DNA of 64,000 bases from Arthrobacter methylotrophus (GCF_039539965.1 NZ_BAABED010000001.1:3720001-3784000), one strand, 5' to 3'. Counted from the stretch's first letter, positions 43,372-52,229 are shown. Numbers and translations are program-made. Notes: generated by a model not told the origin, from the letters alone.

Positions 43372-43683
43372 ACTCTTTCCGGGCAGTATTCTTCTACGAT
43401 GAGACTCGACACATGCCAGCTCGGGAGAGCGCGTTTCTAGCCACGGAGCCAGTCGCTCTAATCCAGGAATTACACAATTTCCGCAAGCGGAGTGAGTCCA
43501 ACACCCGCGGAAATCTACGTGTCACAACAGGCCCCGTATTGTTGGTGGCTGCACGTTGGCCGCTCCGCACGTGCCTACTCTTGTCCGATCAGTTCGAACT
43601 ACGCATGAGACCGGTTGAAGGCTTCCGGTTGAGTGTAGTGTTTAACTGCCACACCTTTGGGGGTTCAGAGAGGAATCCATTCA

Positions 43684-46600
43684 ATGCCGGCAGACTCCAA
43701 GCAACTGCAATCTGGGTCGCTCCGTGACCGGGGTATCACCGCCAGGGAGTGGGAGGTGCTTCAGGCGGTTCTTGACCACCTGACGAACGGCGAGATTGCT
43801 GCCGCCTTAAGTATCAGCGTACGCACCGTGGAGAGTCATGTCTCGAATCTCTTGACGAAGTTCGAGGTCACTGACCGCTCGGGGTTGGTGGCTGCTGTGC
43901 AGGCTAACCAAAACGCTGAGCCAGTGCGACTGGAGGCTCCCCCGTCATTGCTACGCATGGCCAGCGCAGGTGAGTTCGTGGGCCGGGGCCCAGAGCTCCG
44001 GCAGCTCCACAATGAGTGGGGCAAGGTGCAGGGAGGCGCGCAGGGCCTTGTGCTGATCTCGGGCGATGCAGGCATTGGAAAGAGCAGGCTGGTTGCTGAG
44101 TTCGCGCGACAAATATCAGTCACTGATGATCCAGTGGTGCTGCATGGACGTTGCGATGAAGACGTGGCAGGCCCTTTCGAGGCTCTCGGCCAGGCCCTAG
44201 CCCCCTATCTCCGTGCCTGTGATCCGGGACGTTTGGCGGCGGAACTTGGTGATCTAGCTGAAGAATTGAGCCGGATTGTTCCAAATTCCGGCCTTCGTTT
44301 ACCAAGGGTTCCCGTTGACGCGATGCACTCAGATCCGCACTTTATCCGTTCTCGGCTGTTCGATGCCGTCACCCGCGTTTTCCGTCAAGCATCGACGTCT
44401 TCTCCGGTGCTACTCGTAGTTGATGATTTGCACTGGGCTCCTGAGCCAACACTCCTTCTGCTCAGGCACCTCATGCAGAGGGGGATGCTTGAACGTACGC
44501 TGATAGTCTGCACTCTTCGCCCGGGATACTTTTCAGATGCCTTGATCGACTTTCTAGGTGAGCTGCGCCGCGATGCAATGCCGGTTCAGCTTGAGTTGGG
44601 CGGATTGCATCGGCTCGAGGTAGCCCAACTGTTGGGTGCAGATGTGGGGTCGGCAGTGTCCCGCGATGATATCTTCTCTGAACGCTTGGCCTATGACATC
44701 TTCTCTGAAACACGGGGAAACCCTCTGTATGCCGGAGAACTGATCCGTAGTCTGGGGGAAGATAACGGACCGAGATCAGCAGGCAATGCAGATGTACCTC
44801 ACGGAGTAAAGGACATCGTTGCGGCACGCGTTCGGCGACTTAGGCAAGAGACGCAAACCATGTTGGGGATGGCCGCTGTTTTAGGCCAGGCATTTGAACT
44901 AAGCGTGCTCCAACGACTCGCCGAGGTTGATGATCAGACTCTCTTGGAGGGAGTGGAGGAAGCAACGCAAGCGCAGCTCTTGTACGATGTCACGGGGATT
45001 TCCCCAGGCGCTGTTGAACGCTATGAGTTTGTGCATGCCATCGTGCGTAAGGCAATAATTGAGAGCGTCTCGCCTGCTCGGGTGCGTCGAATCCACGCTG
45101 CAGCGGCTGCAGCACTGGAGCAATTGTTTTCGCACGCCTTGGAAGAGCGGGCAGATGAGATCGCACGGCACTTGGTTCAAGCGGGCCCGATTTCAGACCG
45201 GCAAAATATTATGCGATATCTCACGATGGCCGGCAGGGCCGCCCTGGGCAGTTCCGCGGCAGAAGAGGGACTTCGCTATCTGAATCAGGCCATGGTGATT
45301 ATGGATACGGCCGAAGCCTCTGACCGTGCGGAATTGTGGTTCCAGCGAGGCTTGGCGTTGCGTATGATCGGTCGTTGGCCCGACTCGGTAGCCTCGCTGC
45401 GCACCGCCCTGAACATCTACGCGGAAATGGGCGATGTTAGAGCCATTTCCCGCACGAGTTGCGAGGCCACTCACACTATGTTTTGGTTTTTCCGGATGAA
45501 AGAAGCTCGCGATTTGGCGGCTTATGGACTCGAGAGGCTTGGCAGTCACGAGGGCGCAGAACGAGGAAGGCTGCTTGGCGCATTGTCATTTGCCCAGGCG
45601 TGGAGCGGTGAGTACGAGTCAAGTGTGGATAATATCCGTCGAGAGTTGGAAATAGCGTCCCGGCTCGAGGATACGGAGCTTCGAGGACATGGCTTGGCTA
45701 TGCGAGCTATGCAGCTTCCTGCATTCCTCGAGCACACGGAGGCGGTCGCAGCGGGATACGAGGCTTTGGAGATACTACGCCACTCCAGTGATGTCTGGAC
45801 ATTGACAAGCATGCTGGGCTTTTTGAACTACACACTTGTTGGTTTAGGTCGCCTAGGTGAAGCCCGCGCGATAGGCGCAGAACTTGCCCCAATCGCGGTT
45901 CGAGTGGGCAATTACGCCGCCCAACAACAACACACACGTATGAACGCCATGATCGAGTTCTTTCAGAACGGAAGTCCGGCCGCCCTTGAGAGATTTGCGC
46001 GCAAGGACCTCGCATTCTGTCATGCCGTTGGTCTAGCAACGCCGGAGCATTCGCTTGCATGGCTTGGGTTAGCCAAATTTCTCGCCGGCGAATGGGAGGA
46101 GGCAAAGGAGGCATACTCAGCCGCTCTTGAGACAGAAGCGGAGACAGGCATGGTCGGGTGGGGATGGTCTGCCCTGTTTGAGTTGCTCGCATACATGGGA
46201 GATTCTCAGGCCGCGATGAGTTTGCTTGAAAAGAATCGAAACACCTTTCCGCAGCTGGATAAGGCCAACACATGCGGCTCATGGGTGGCGGCGCTTACAG
46301 CCGTAGAAGGTCTAGTAGTTTTGGGAGAGCTGAAGCAGGCCGCCGAATTGCTTCCTGCTATCGAACAATGTATCGAGCGTACCGGCGTTGTGTGCATTGA
46401 ATTCCGAGCCGGTCGCCTGGTCAAACGTTCCGCTGCGATTGCCGCCGCGGCCGCTGGTGACTGGACTCGCGCAGAACGGTACTTCCGTGAAGCTCTTCAG
46501 GATGCTGAGAGCATTCCCCATGTTGTGGAGCGCGCCCATACGTTGAGGTTTCACGGAAAGATGCTTCTTCAAAGTGGTGAAAAATCATCGTCCGAGCGGG

Positions 46601-46737
46601 CAAAGTCGTATCTGCGAGACGCTCGTGCTACATACATGAAGCTCACGATGCCTCGTCATGTTGCGATCTGTGATCTGGACTTGGAACCGAACCAGACTGC
46701 GAGCAGATTGCCGGGATTCGCCGACACTGGCCATTGA
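43684..46737 (+). CDS. Large LuxR-type ATPase regulator with N-terminal HTH
   Basis: 1017 aa from the ATG at 43684 (AGAGGA 9 nt upstream; an upstream TTG is unlikely). Residues about 15-75 are a LuxR/GerE helix-turn-helix (RGITAREWEVLQAVLDHLTNGEIAAALSISVRTVESHVSNLL). An AAA/STAND ATPase follows (GEFVGRGPELRQL, Walker A GDAGIGKSRL, Walker B VLLVVDDLHW), then a long helical TPR-like region. Usual LAL/MalT regulators carry the HTH at the C-terminus, so the order is reversed. It sits between the monooxygenase and riboflavin kinase and is the best candidate activator of the repeated promoter modules. Confidence 0.9.
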   Translation: MPADSKQLQSGSLRDRGITAREWEVLQAVLDHLTNGEIAAALSISVRTVESHVSNLLTKFEVTDRSGLVAAVQANQNAEPVRLEAPPSLLRMASAGEFVGRGPELRQLHNEWGKVQGGAQGLVLISGDAGIGKSRLVAEFARQISVTDDPVVLHGRCDEDVAGPFEALGQALAPYLRACDPGRLAAELGDLAEELSRIVPNSGLRLPRVPVDAMHSDPHFIRSRLFDAVTRVFRQASTSSPVLLVVDDLHWAPEPTLLLLRHLMQRGMLERTLIVCTLRPGYFSDALIDFLGELRRDAMPVQLELGGLHRLEVAQLLGADVGSAVSRDDIFSERLAYDIFSETRGNPLYAGELIRSLGEDNGPRSAGNADVPHGVKDIVAARVRRLRQETQTMLGMAAVLGQAFELSVLQRLAEVDDQTLLEGVEEATQAQLLYDVTGISPGAVERYEFVHAIVRKAIIESVSPARVRRIHAAAAAALEQLFSHALEERADEIARHLVQAGPISDRQNIMRYLTMAGRAALGSSAAEEGLRYLNQAMVIMDTAEASDRAELWFQRGLALRMIGRWPDSVASLRTALNIYAEMGDVRAISRTSCEATHTMFWFFRMKEARDLAAYGLERLGSHEGAERGRLLGALSFAQAWSGEYESSVDNIRRELEIASRLEDTELRGHGLAMRAMQLPAFLEHTEAVAAGYEALEILRHSSDVWTLTSMLGFLNYTLVGLGRLGEARAIGAELAPIAVRVGNYAAQQQHTRMNAMIEFFQNGSPAALERFARKDLAFCHAVGLATPEHSLAWLGLAKFLAGEWEEAKEAYSAALETEAETGMVGWGWSALFELLAYMGDSQAAMSLLEKNRNTFPQLDKANTCGSWVAALTAVEGLVVLGELKQAAELLPAIEQCIERTGVVCIEFRAGRLVKRSAAIAAAAAGDWTRAERYFREALQDAESIPHVVERAHTLRFHGKMLLQSGEKSSSERAKSYLRDARATYMKLTMPRHVAICDLDLEPNQTASRLPGFADTGH

Positions 46738-46808
46738 TGAACTGCAGACGCTTCTGACTTGCCAGCGGCGCCGACGCCGCACGTTCGTGTGAGGTTCCAA
46801 GGAACCCG

Positions 46809-46830
46809 CACCTCAACGGGACGTGAGGTG
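46809..46830 (+). terminator. Small hairpin after the LuxR-type gene
   Basis: CACCTCA and TGAGGTG pair across 8 nt and are followed by AGTCTTT. It is a weak terminator or leader element before the riboflavin kinase gene. Confidence 0.4.
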
Positions 46831-46903
46831 AGTCTTTAAACCGCACCATCGGAAGTCAGGCTTACGCCGAAACAACACTTAGTCATTTGTCGAGGAGTTT
46901 CAA

Positions 46904-47377
46904 TTGAAAAAAGACCCAACAAGATGTAATTCTTCACGTACCCCGCAGTCCCAAGCGGGTCCGAACGGCTATTTCCAGATCACCGGCGTGGTTGGTCATG
47001 GAGACCATCGTGGACGGCTGCTCGGCTTTCCGACGGCCAATATCGCTATACCGCCAAATAACTTGAGCAATGGCGTCTGGGCGGGCACAGTTCACCTTGG
47101 CTCTCAACTTGACCGCTCGCTCTATGTTGCGGCTATATCAGTCGGCGACCGGCCGACCTACTACTCAAGAGGTCAAAGTCTGCTGGAGGCGAACCTTCTG
47201 GACTACACCGGCGATCTTTACGGGCAGAGCCTCGTGGTGACGCTGCACACCCTGATCCGTTCACAACGCAAATTCGCCGGCACGTCTGAGCTCGTGGATC
47301 AGATCCAGGACGACGTTGCACGTGTTCGCAGTTGGGCTGCGCAAGCCGGCTTGGGCGGCTACCTCGGTGAGGAATAA
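46904..47377 (+). CDS. Stand-alone riboflavin kinase
   Basis: 157 aa from a TTG with GAGGAG 7 nt upstream. The core GYFQITGVVGHGDHRGRLLGFPTANIAIP contains the flavokinase GxPTAN motif, followed by NGVWAGTVHL, YVAAISVGDRPTYY (usually GTRPT) and LLDYTGDLYGQSLVVTLHTLIRSQRKF with the family's ExxLLDF-like and FxS elements. It lacks the FAD-synthetase half of bifunctional RibF, so it would make FMN only. Placed next to an FMN monooxygenase, it likely boosts FMN supply for that enzyme. Confidence 0.88.
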   Translation: MKKDPTRCNSSRTPQSQAGPNGYFQITGVVGHGDHRGRLLGFPTANIAIPPNNLSNGVWAGTVHLGSQLDRSLYVAAISVGDRPTYYSRGQSLLEANLLDYTGDLYGQSLVVTLHTLIRSQRKFAGTSELVDQIQDDVARVRSWAAQAGLGGYLGEE

Positions 47378-47497
47378 AGAGGACCAATCGCCCGCTTCCG
47401 ATCCCGTCAGGACCAGACGCCTCGCGCAGGAGACGTTGCAACTTCCGTGGAAAATACTCAACAATTGCCCCACTGTCGGATTTCCACAGGCACAGAG

Positions 47498-48230
47498 CTA
47501 GTCCATGTGACCGGTCGAGAAATACTGTCTTTCGCCGTAACCGGGTCGGCGAGGGACCCTGTGGCGAACAGCATCCGGAGCGGCTACTTGATGCGCCACG
47601 CGGTCTGCAGCTTCAAGGTGGCATCCGTCGGTCCCCAACACGGTGCTAAGCCTGTTCCGTGCCCGGTCCGAGAGGGTGTCGCCGCCCCGCAGGAGCAGTC
47701 GGCGGTTGGCCCACACCGGATCGATGGAGCGTCCCCGCCGGCCATGGACCTGCTGGGCGAGCCGTTCCCGGACTTCGGTGAGCATGTCCTTGCCTAGCTT
47801 GACCAGGTGGAACGCATCGACCGAGACTGCGGTGCGCGGGAGCCACATCCGCATTGCCTTGCGGAACGCCGCTGAGGGGTCGATCGCGACGACCTGTACG
47901 CCCGGTCCCATTGTGGAGCGGCCGGGCGAAGAGCCAGTCTCCGACGCGCCCCTCACTGTAGCGGCCGTCCACGATCCCGAGCACCTGTCCGGCGTCCAGA
48001 TCGACGACGGTGCTCATCCGTGGCGAGGCATCAACGTTTGGCGTTGTCAGGGTCGCGGAGTCCAGAGCCCGCTTGACCGCCACCATGAGGCACCGAACGA
48101 GGAGGAAGCCACAGCGCCTGTCCTCCCGACCCGGTCACGGTAGCCACGAGGGCGTAGCGGAGCCGGCGGGCGGCCTCGACGCGGACCCCTCGCAGCCCGA
48201 ACGAGGACCTCGATATCTGTGACACGTTAT
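47498..48230 (-). pseudogene. Second ISL3-type transposase relic
   Basis: Leftward pieces in shifting frames give STVVDLDAGQVLGIVDGRYSEGRVGDWLFARP, VQVVAIDPSAAFRKAMRMWLPRTAVSVDAFHLVKLGKDML and RRGRSIDPVWANRRLLLRG. These are ISL3 central blocks with the DAFHLVKL motif. Frameshifts and a missing C-terminus show it is dead. It belongs to a different subgroup from the relic at 38-39 kb. Confidence 0.8.
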
Positions 48231-48319
48231 TCACAGGCAGGTGAAAATGGCGGTGCCGACACCGTACGCGGAGTGCGGACGGCTGAGACCGGAGTGGGCG
48301 TATGGGCAGCTGCTCCTCG

Positions 48320-48757
48320 TCACTCGCCCTTTCCGGAAAGGTCCATTGTGTAGCACACAGCCGTGCCTTCAAGGACGATCGTCCCGTCGTCGCGGACAAC
48401 CCAAGTCCTAAGCTTGGTAATCGGCTTGTCCTCGCGCGCTTCCATGACTAATACGTGCCCCGTTATTACGTCTCCGGGACGGACGGGTGCCTTGAAGTCC
48501 CAGTTAACATTCAAAAAAACTGTACCGGGACCAGGCAGCTCTTCCGCCACAACGGCGTTCAAGATGGCGCTGGTGACTCCGCCTTGAACCACTATTTCCC
48601 CAAACCGGGAGGCCTTTGCCGCCTGCGGGTCATAGTGGAGGGGATTATGGTCACCGCTGATCTCGGTAAATAGCCCGATGTCGCTGTCCGTGATCGTTCG
48701 TGACAGCTGGGCGGTTTGTCCGACAACGGGCCGGGTGCGGGTTTGGTTCAGGGTCAT
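48320..48757 (-). CDS. MaoC-like hot-dog hydratase
   Basis: 145 aa, ATG after AGAAAGG. It has the hydratase-2 motif FTEISGDHNPLHYDPQAAKASRFGEIVVQGGVTSAIL (Asp-x5-His dyad within DHNPLH), and a C-terminal GHVLVMEAREDKPITKLRTWVVRDDGTIVLEGTAVCYT. MaoC-like proteins hydrate trans-2-enoyl-CoA in fatty-acid or acyl-CoA degradation. It diverges from the P3-hxlBA operon. A link to C1 metabolism is not obvious; it could handle a carbon skeleton left after demethylation. Confidence 0.88.
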   Translation of the reverse strand: MTLNQTRTRPVVGQTAQLSRTITDSDIGLFTEISGDHNPLHYDPQAAKASRFGEIVVQGGVTSAILNAVVAEELPGPGTVFLNVNWDFKAPVRPGDVITGHVLVMEAREDKPITKLRTWVVRDDGTIVLEGTAVCYTMDLSGKGE

Positions 48758-48903
48758 GTCTGACCTTTCTTGTAGTAGGTGTCGCCGGTCCCGTGGTTGT
48801 CACCCGCGCCCCAAGCCCAGACCGTCCGCTTGAACTTCTCTTGCTCTGAGCCAATTCAGCTTGGGGAAGGTGTCCCAACAGAATCACGGTTATACGCATC
48901 CGG

Positions 48904-49020
48904 GTCAATCCGTACTGGGTTCCGTGTAGAAATCCGTGATGACCACGGATGCACCATGTCTGTGACTCATCCCACACTGGAAGGGAAATGTTGTGGATCC
49001 TGAATCTGAAACTGTTGGAT
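48904..49020 (+). promoter_or_regulatory. Repeated promoter module P3, before hxlBA copy 2
   Basis: TCCGTGTAGAA, ATCCGTG-N5-CACGGAT (48932-48950), GTGACTCATCCCACACTGG and GTTGTGGATCCTGAATCTGAAAC match P1 block for block in the same direction. The hxlB start lies about 250 bp downstream. Copy 1 of hxlBA lacks this module, so only copy 2 should share control with the flavin reductase. Confidence 0.75.
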
Positions 49021-49164
49021 CCGCGCTGGCTCTCGATGAGCCGGGGGCGCCAAATTCTTCCGTCGAATGGACCTTGAGGGCCATGGGCACCTAAGCCATC
49101 CGGGCAGGGTGGCGTTACCCCTACAAGTTTGCTTCGAGATCATGGATATCAATCAGAAGGACCC

Positions 49165-49192
49165 ATTCGGCCTTTATGGCCGTTTGCCGAAT
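49165..49192 (+). promoter_or_regulatory. Hairpin in the hxlB leader
   Basis: ATTCGGC (49165-49171) and GCCGAAT (49186-49192) form a 7-bp stem ending 2 nt before the AAGGGA ribosome site. It is conserved in both hxlBA copies, including the loop, and could control translation start. Confidence 0.45.
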
Positions 49193-49207
49193 CGAAGGGA
49201 CCAAATC

Positions 49208-49807
49208 GTGAATCCGACAGCTAACGCGACGCGTGCGGTGTATAGCACTACGAGTGATATTGTGCGTAATTTGGCGCTTGTCAGGGATGAGATCGCGGAC
49301 ACGGCGGCCAAGATTGATGTGCAGGAGTTGGCTGGTCTTGCGGGGCATCTTGGCCAGCCGGGCCGGGTGTTCGTCGCCGGGGCGGGCCGGAGCGGTCTGG
49401 TGTTGCGCATGGCCGGGATGAGGCTGATGCATTTGGGTTTGACGGTCCATATTGCCGGGGATACCACTACTCCGGCAATCGCGTCCGGGGACCTGCTCTT
49501 GGTGGCTTCGGGGTCGGGAACGACCTCGGGTGTGGTCAAGTCCGCGGAGACCGCGGCGAAGGCCGGGGCGCGTATTGCCGCGTTCACCACTAATCGGGAA
49601 TCGCCGCTGGCCGGGCTGGCCGACGCGTTGGTGATCATTCCTGCCGCGCAGAAGACCGATCATGGTTCGAGTGTTTCGCGCCAGTACTCCGGTTCCCTGT
49701 TCGAGCAGGTGTTGTTCCTGGCTACCGAGGCTTTGTTCCAGTCGCTGTGGGAAAACGCCGACGAACCGGCTGAACAGCTGTGGCTCAGGCACGCCAACCT
49801 CGAATAA
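49208..49807 (+). CDS. hxlB: 6-phospho-3-hexuloisomerase (copy 2)
   Basis: 199 aa, same sequence as copy 1 from the GTG (AAGGGA upstream) to the final NLE. It has the SIS fold with GAGRSG and SGSGTTSG loops. It is first of hxlB-hxlA under module P3. Because the proteins are indistinguishable, the second copy most likely raises dosage or adds a different control rather than a new activity. Confidence 0.96.
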   Translation: MNPTANATRAVYSTTSDIVRNLALVRDEIADTAAKIDVQELAGLAGHLGQPGRVFVAGAGRSGLVLRMAGMRLMHLGLTVHIAGDTTTPAIASGDLLLVASGSGTTSGVVKSAETAAKAGARIAAFTTNRESPLAGLADALVIIPAAQKTDHGSSVSRQYSGSLFEQVLFLATEALFQSLWENADEPAEQLWLRHANLE

Positions 49808-49926
49808 CCACCCCCGGGTTACCGGCCCCGGTCTGGCTGGCCCCGGGTTACTGGTCCCTGGTTTAGCGGGGCCCCCGTTTTTTCCATCACCATCTCTGCA
49901 GTTCCCTACAGAAAGATAAAATCATC

Positions 49927-50550
49927 ATGAAACTCCAAGTTGCCGTGGACCTCCTCACGACCGAAGACGCTCTCGAACTGGCCGGCAAGGTCGCCGAGTA
50001 CGTGGACATCATCGAGTTGGGTACCCCGTTGATCAAGGCTGCCGGGCTTGCTGTCGTCACTGCTGTGAAGGAAGCCCACCCGGACAAGATCGTTTTCGCT
50101 GACATGAAGACCATGGACGCGGGAGAACTTGAAGCCGATATCGCTTTCAAGGCCGGCGCGGACCTGGTTACCGTGCTGGGTAGCGCTGATGACTCCACCA
50201 TTGCCGGTGCGGTCAAGGCAGCCAAGGCCCACAACAAGGGCATCGTGGTTGACCTTATCGGTGTGGCCGACAAGGTTAGCCGTGCGAAGGAAGTCCGTGC
50301 GCTGGGTGCGAAGTTCGTCGAGATGCACGCGGGCCTGGACGAGCAGGCTCAGCCCGGTTACGACCTGAACGGTCTGCTCAGCGCCGGAGCCGAAGCCCGT
50401 GTTCCGTTCTCCGTGGCCGGTGGCGTGAACCTGTCCACCATCGCCGCCGTGCAGCAGGCCGGCGCTGATGTCGCCGTCGCCGGCGGCGCGATCTACGGTG
50501 CAGCCGACCCGGCCCTGGCAGCCAAGGCACTGCGCGCCGCCATCATCTAA
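49927..50550 (+). CDS. hxlA: 3-hexulose-6-phosphate synthase (copy 2)
   Basis: 207 aa, identical to copy 1 except for Ile in place of Val at the C-terminus. The 119-nt gap after hxlB is GC-rich and ends with CCCCCG plus a T6 run and an AGAAAG ribosome site; this could be an attenuator or a processing site that sets the PHI/HPS ratio. No terminator follows, and an AceTr-type carrier gene comes next. Confidence 0.97.
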   Translation: MKLQVAVDLLTTEDALELAGKVAEYVDIIELGTPLIKAAGLAVVTAVKEAHPDKIVFADMKTMDAGELEADIAFKAGADLVTVLGSADDSTIAGAVKAAKAHNKGIVVDLIGVADKVSRAKEVRALGAKFVEMHAGLDEQAQPGYDLNGLLSAGAEARVPFSVAGGVNLSTIAAVQQAGADVAVAGGAIYGAADPALAAKALRAAII

Positions 50551-50675
50551 CCCCCCGTCTCTGGTGGCGTCCCGCGGCCTTGCTCAGGGCCAACACCCGC
50601 CCAGACCCGTCAGCGCTAACCACCGCCTGGTCCGAATCTCGCACATTTAACTACAGCCATAGGAGTTCCTCTGCC

Positions 50676-51329
50676 ATGTCCAGCACCTCTCTTATCGACA
50701 ACCCGCCCCTTGCCTCCCAAGCGCCCGCAGCCCCATCGGCTCCGTTAAGCGGCCCGCTGGAGGGCGCGCCCGGCATAGTCGGACTCCCTATGGCGATCGC
50801 CGGAGCATTTGGTCTGGGCCTGGTCAACACCGGGTTTGTGCCCGCCGGCGCAGCTGCCGCTGCATTACCCACAGTGATCGCGGCCTCTGCCGTTGGCCTG
50901 CTGCTGGCAGCCGTCTGGGCCTGTGCGCTCGGGCAGAACGTATCAGCTGGCATCTTCGTGTTGTTCTTCGGTTTCTTTGCCACTTATGGCACGCTGTCGC
51001 TAGGACTCATCAATGGATGGCTTGGCATTCCCTCGAATCAGGTGGTGAACGCTCAAACACTCTGGCTGACATGCTGGCTGGTCATTTTCGTGATGCTCAC
51101 ACTTGTGACGTTGCGTCTGCCCTGGGGTAACGCCCTCATGCTCGTGTTCGTCGACATCGCCCTCGTCCTGCTCCTCATCGGCACCGTGCAAGGCAACGCC
51201 GGCATGATCAACCTTGGAGGTTGGTTTACCTTCGCTTTTGTTGCAGTGGCCATCTATTTCTACATCGACGTGATGTGGAGCCAGACCGGTGGCCGTGGAC
51301 TGCCCCTCGGGAGGCCGCTCGTCCGCTGA
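50676..51329 (+). CDS. AceTr (GPR1/FUN34/YaaH) family carrier
   Basis: 217 aa from the ATG at 50676 (AGGAG upstream). The polar N-terminus is followed by six helices; family marks are GIVGLPMAIAGAFGLGLVNTGFVP, FFGFFATYGTLSLGLINGWLGIP, and NLGGWFTFAFVAVAIYFYIDVMW. These proteins move acetate, succinate or similar small acids. As it lies 125 bp after hxlA, export or import of formate or another short acid linked to formaldehyde metabolism is plausible but unproven. Confidence 0.88.
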   Translation: MSSTSLIDNPPLASQAPAAPSAPLSGPLEGAPGIVGLPMAIAGAFGLGLVNTGFVPAGAAAAALPTVIAASAVGLLLAAVWACALGQNVSAGIFVLFFGFFATYGTLSLGLINGWLGIPSNQVVNAQTLWLTCWLVIFVMLTLVTLRLPWGNALMLVFVDIALVLLLIGTVQGNAGMINLGGWFTFAFVAVAIYFYIDVMWSQTGGRGLPLGRPLVR

Positions 51330-51352
51330 TCAGTTCGGTCTCCGGGGACCGA

Positions 51353-51390
51353 GTGACGTCGCCGCGGGCACGGTCCCGCTGCGACGTCAC
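51353..51390 (+). terminator. Strong terminator of the hxlBA-carrier operon
   Basis: GTGACGTCGC (51353-51362) pairs with GCGACGTCAC (51381-51390), and, after one mismatch, GCGGG with CCCGC inside, leaving a 6-nt loop. The stem totals 15 pairs. Confidence 0.8.
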
Positions 51391-51611
51391 GGGTCGGAGC
51401 GACGCCAATCTGCCCGGTCCTGCCACGGAGACCAGATAGGAGCCACAAGGTCTTTGTCATCAGCCCCATCACACCACCGATACGCCGACATCCTGCAACA
51501 GGAACCGGCTACAACGACGAACAAATGCCACTCACGTCCCTCGCCGTTGACTCGAATCGACTTTCAGCCAGCCAACGATCTTTCGGGATACAGGCACGCG
51601 AAGGATGGATC

Positions 51612-52085
51612 ATGTGCATCGAAAACGTATCACTGGGCTTCGGCGTAGCTCCGGTGCAGACGTCAACAATTCCCTCAGCGCACGCCGTGGTAGCGATTGT
51701 CATCGAGTGTCGGGGACAGATCGCAATGTTGAAGCGAAGTCAGCTTCTCGACCACGACCGAGGCCTGTGGCATTGTATCTCCGGCTACCTCGAACGCGGA
51801 GCGACGCCCCGGCAACAGGCTCTCGAGGAGCTCTTCGAGGAAACGGGCATACTCGCAACAAACTTGCTCGACTTCCGATCTGGGCCTGTCCTGGTGATTC
51901 ATGACGATGACGGGAGGCCGTGGCTTGTCCACACCTTCACCGCCGTCACATCCCAGCGCCGGCTCGAAATCGACTGGGAGCATGATTCATACCGCTGGAC
52001 AGCGCCAGGCAAGGTCAAGCGCTTTGCCGACCGCGTACCTTGGCTGGACAGCGTGCTTCATGCAACCGGATTCCTCGCACCCTAG
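51612..52085 (+). CDS. Nudix hydrolase-like protein
   Basis: 157 aa from the ATG at 51612 (AAGGA 6 nt upstream; an earlier ATG at 51525 is less well placed). The Nudix box is recognisable as GYLERGATPRQQALEELFEETGI, but the first Glu is Ala and the Arg of REUxEE is Glu, so activity is uncertain. Flanking strands are AHAVVAIVIECRGQIAMLKRS, WLVHTFTAV and IDWEHDSYRW. It is related to the still more degenerate protein at 33.7 kb, and each lies beside one hxlBA copy. Confidence 0.8.
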   Translation: MCIENVSLGFGVAPVQTSTIPSAHAVVAIVIECRGQIAMLKRSQLLDHDRGLWHCISGYLERGATPRQQALEELFEETGILATNLLDFRSGPVLVIHDDDGRPWLVHTFTAVTSQRRLEIDWEHDSYRWTAPGKVKRFADRVPWLDSVLHATGFLAP

Positions 52086-52229
52086 ACGCCATACCCCAAC
52101 TGGATCTTCAGCCTTGTTGACCTTCGGACGAGGTAATCGCGCCAAACTTGGCATATATCGGCATCTTCAAGGCCACCGGGCTGGGGCACCGATCCCGGTC
52201 CGCTGCCGGTGGACAGGACCGCGGCCTAG

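Larger units (their letters stand above)
49095..50552 (+). repeat. Inverted duplicated hxlBA unit, copy 2
   Basis: Mirror image of 30851-32312, nearly identical at DNA level through both genes and about 95 bp of leader. The shorter intergenic region and the different flanks mark its ends. About 17 kb separates the two copies. Confidence 0.9.

Noticed and set aside
46738-46903. FMN riboswitch before the riboflavin kinase gene
   Set aside because: The conserved RFN-element core sequences are not visible; only a small simple hairpin is present.
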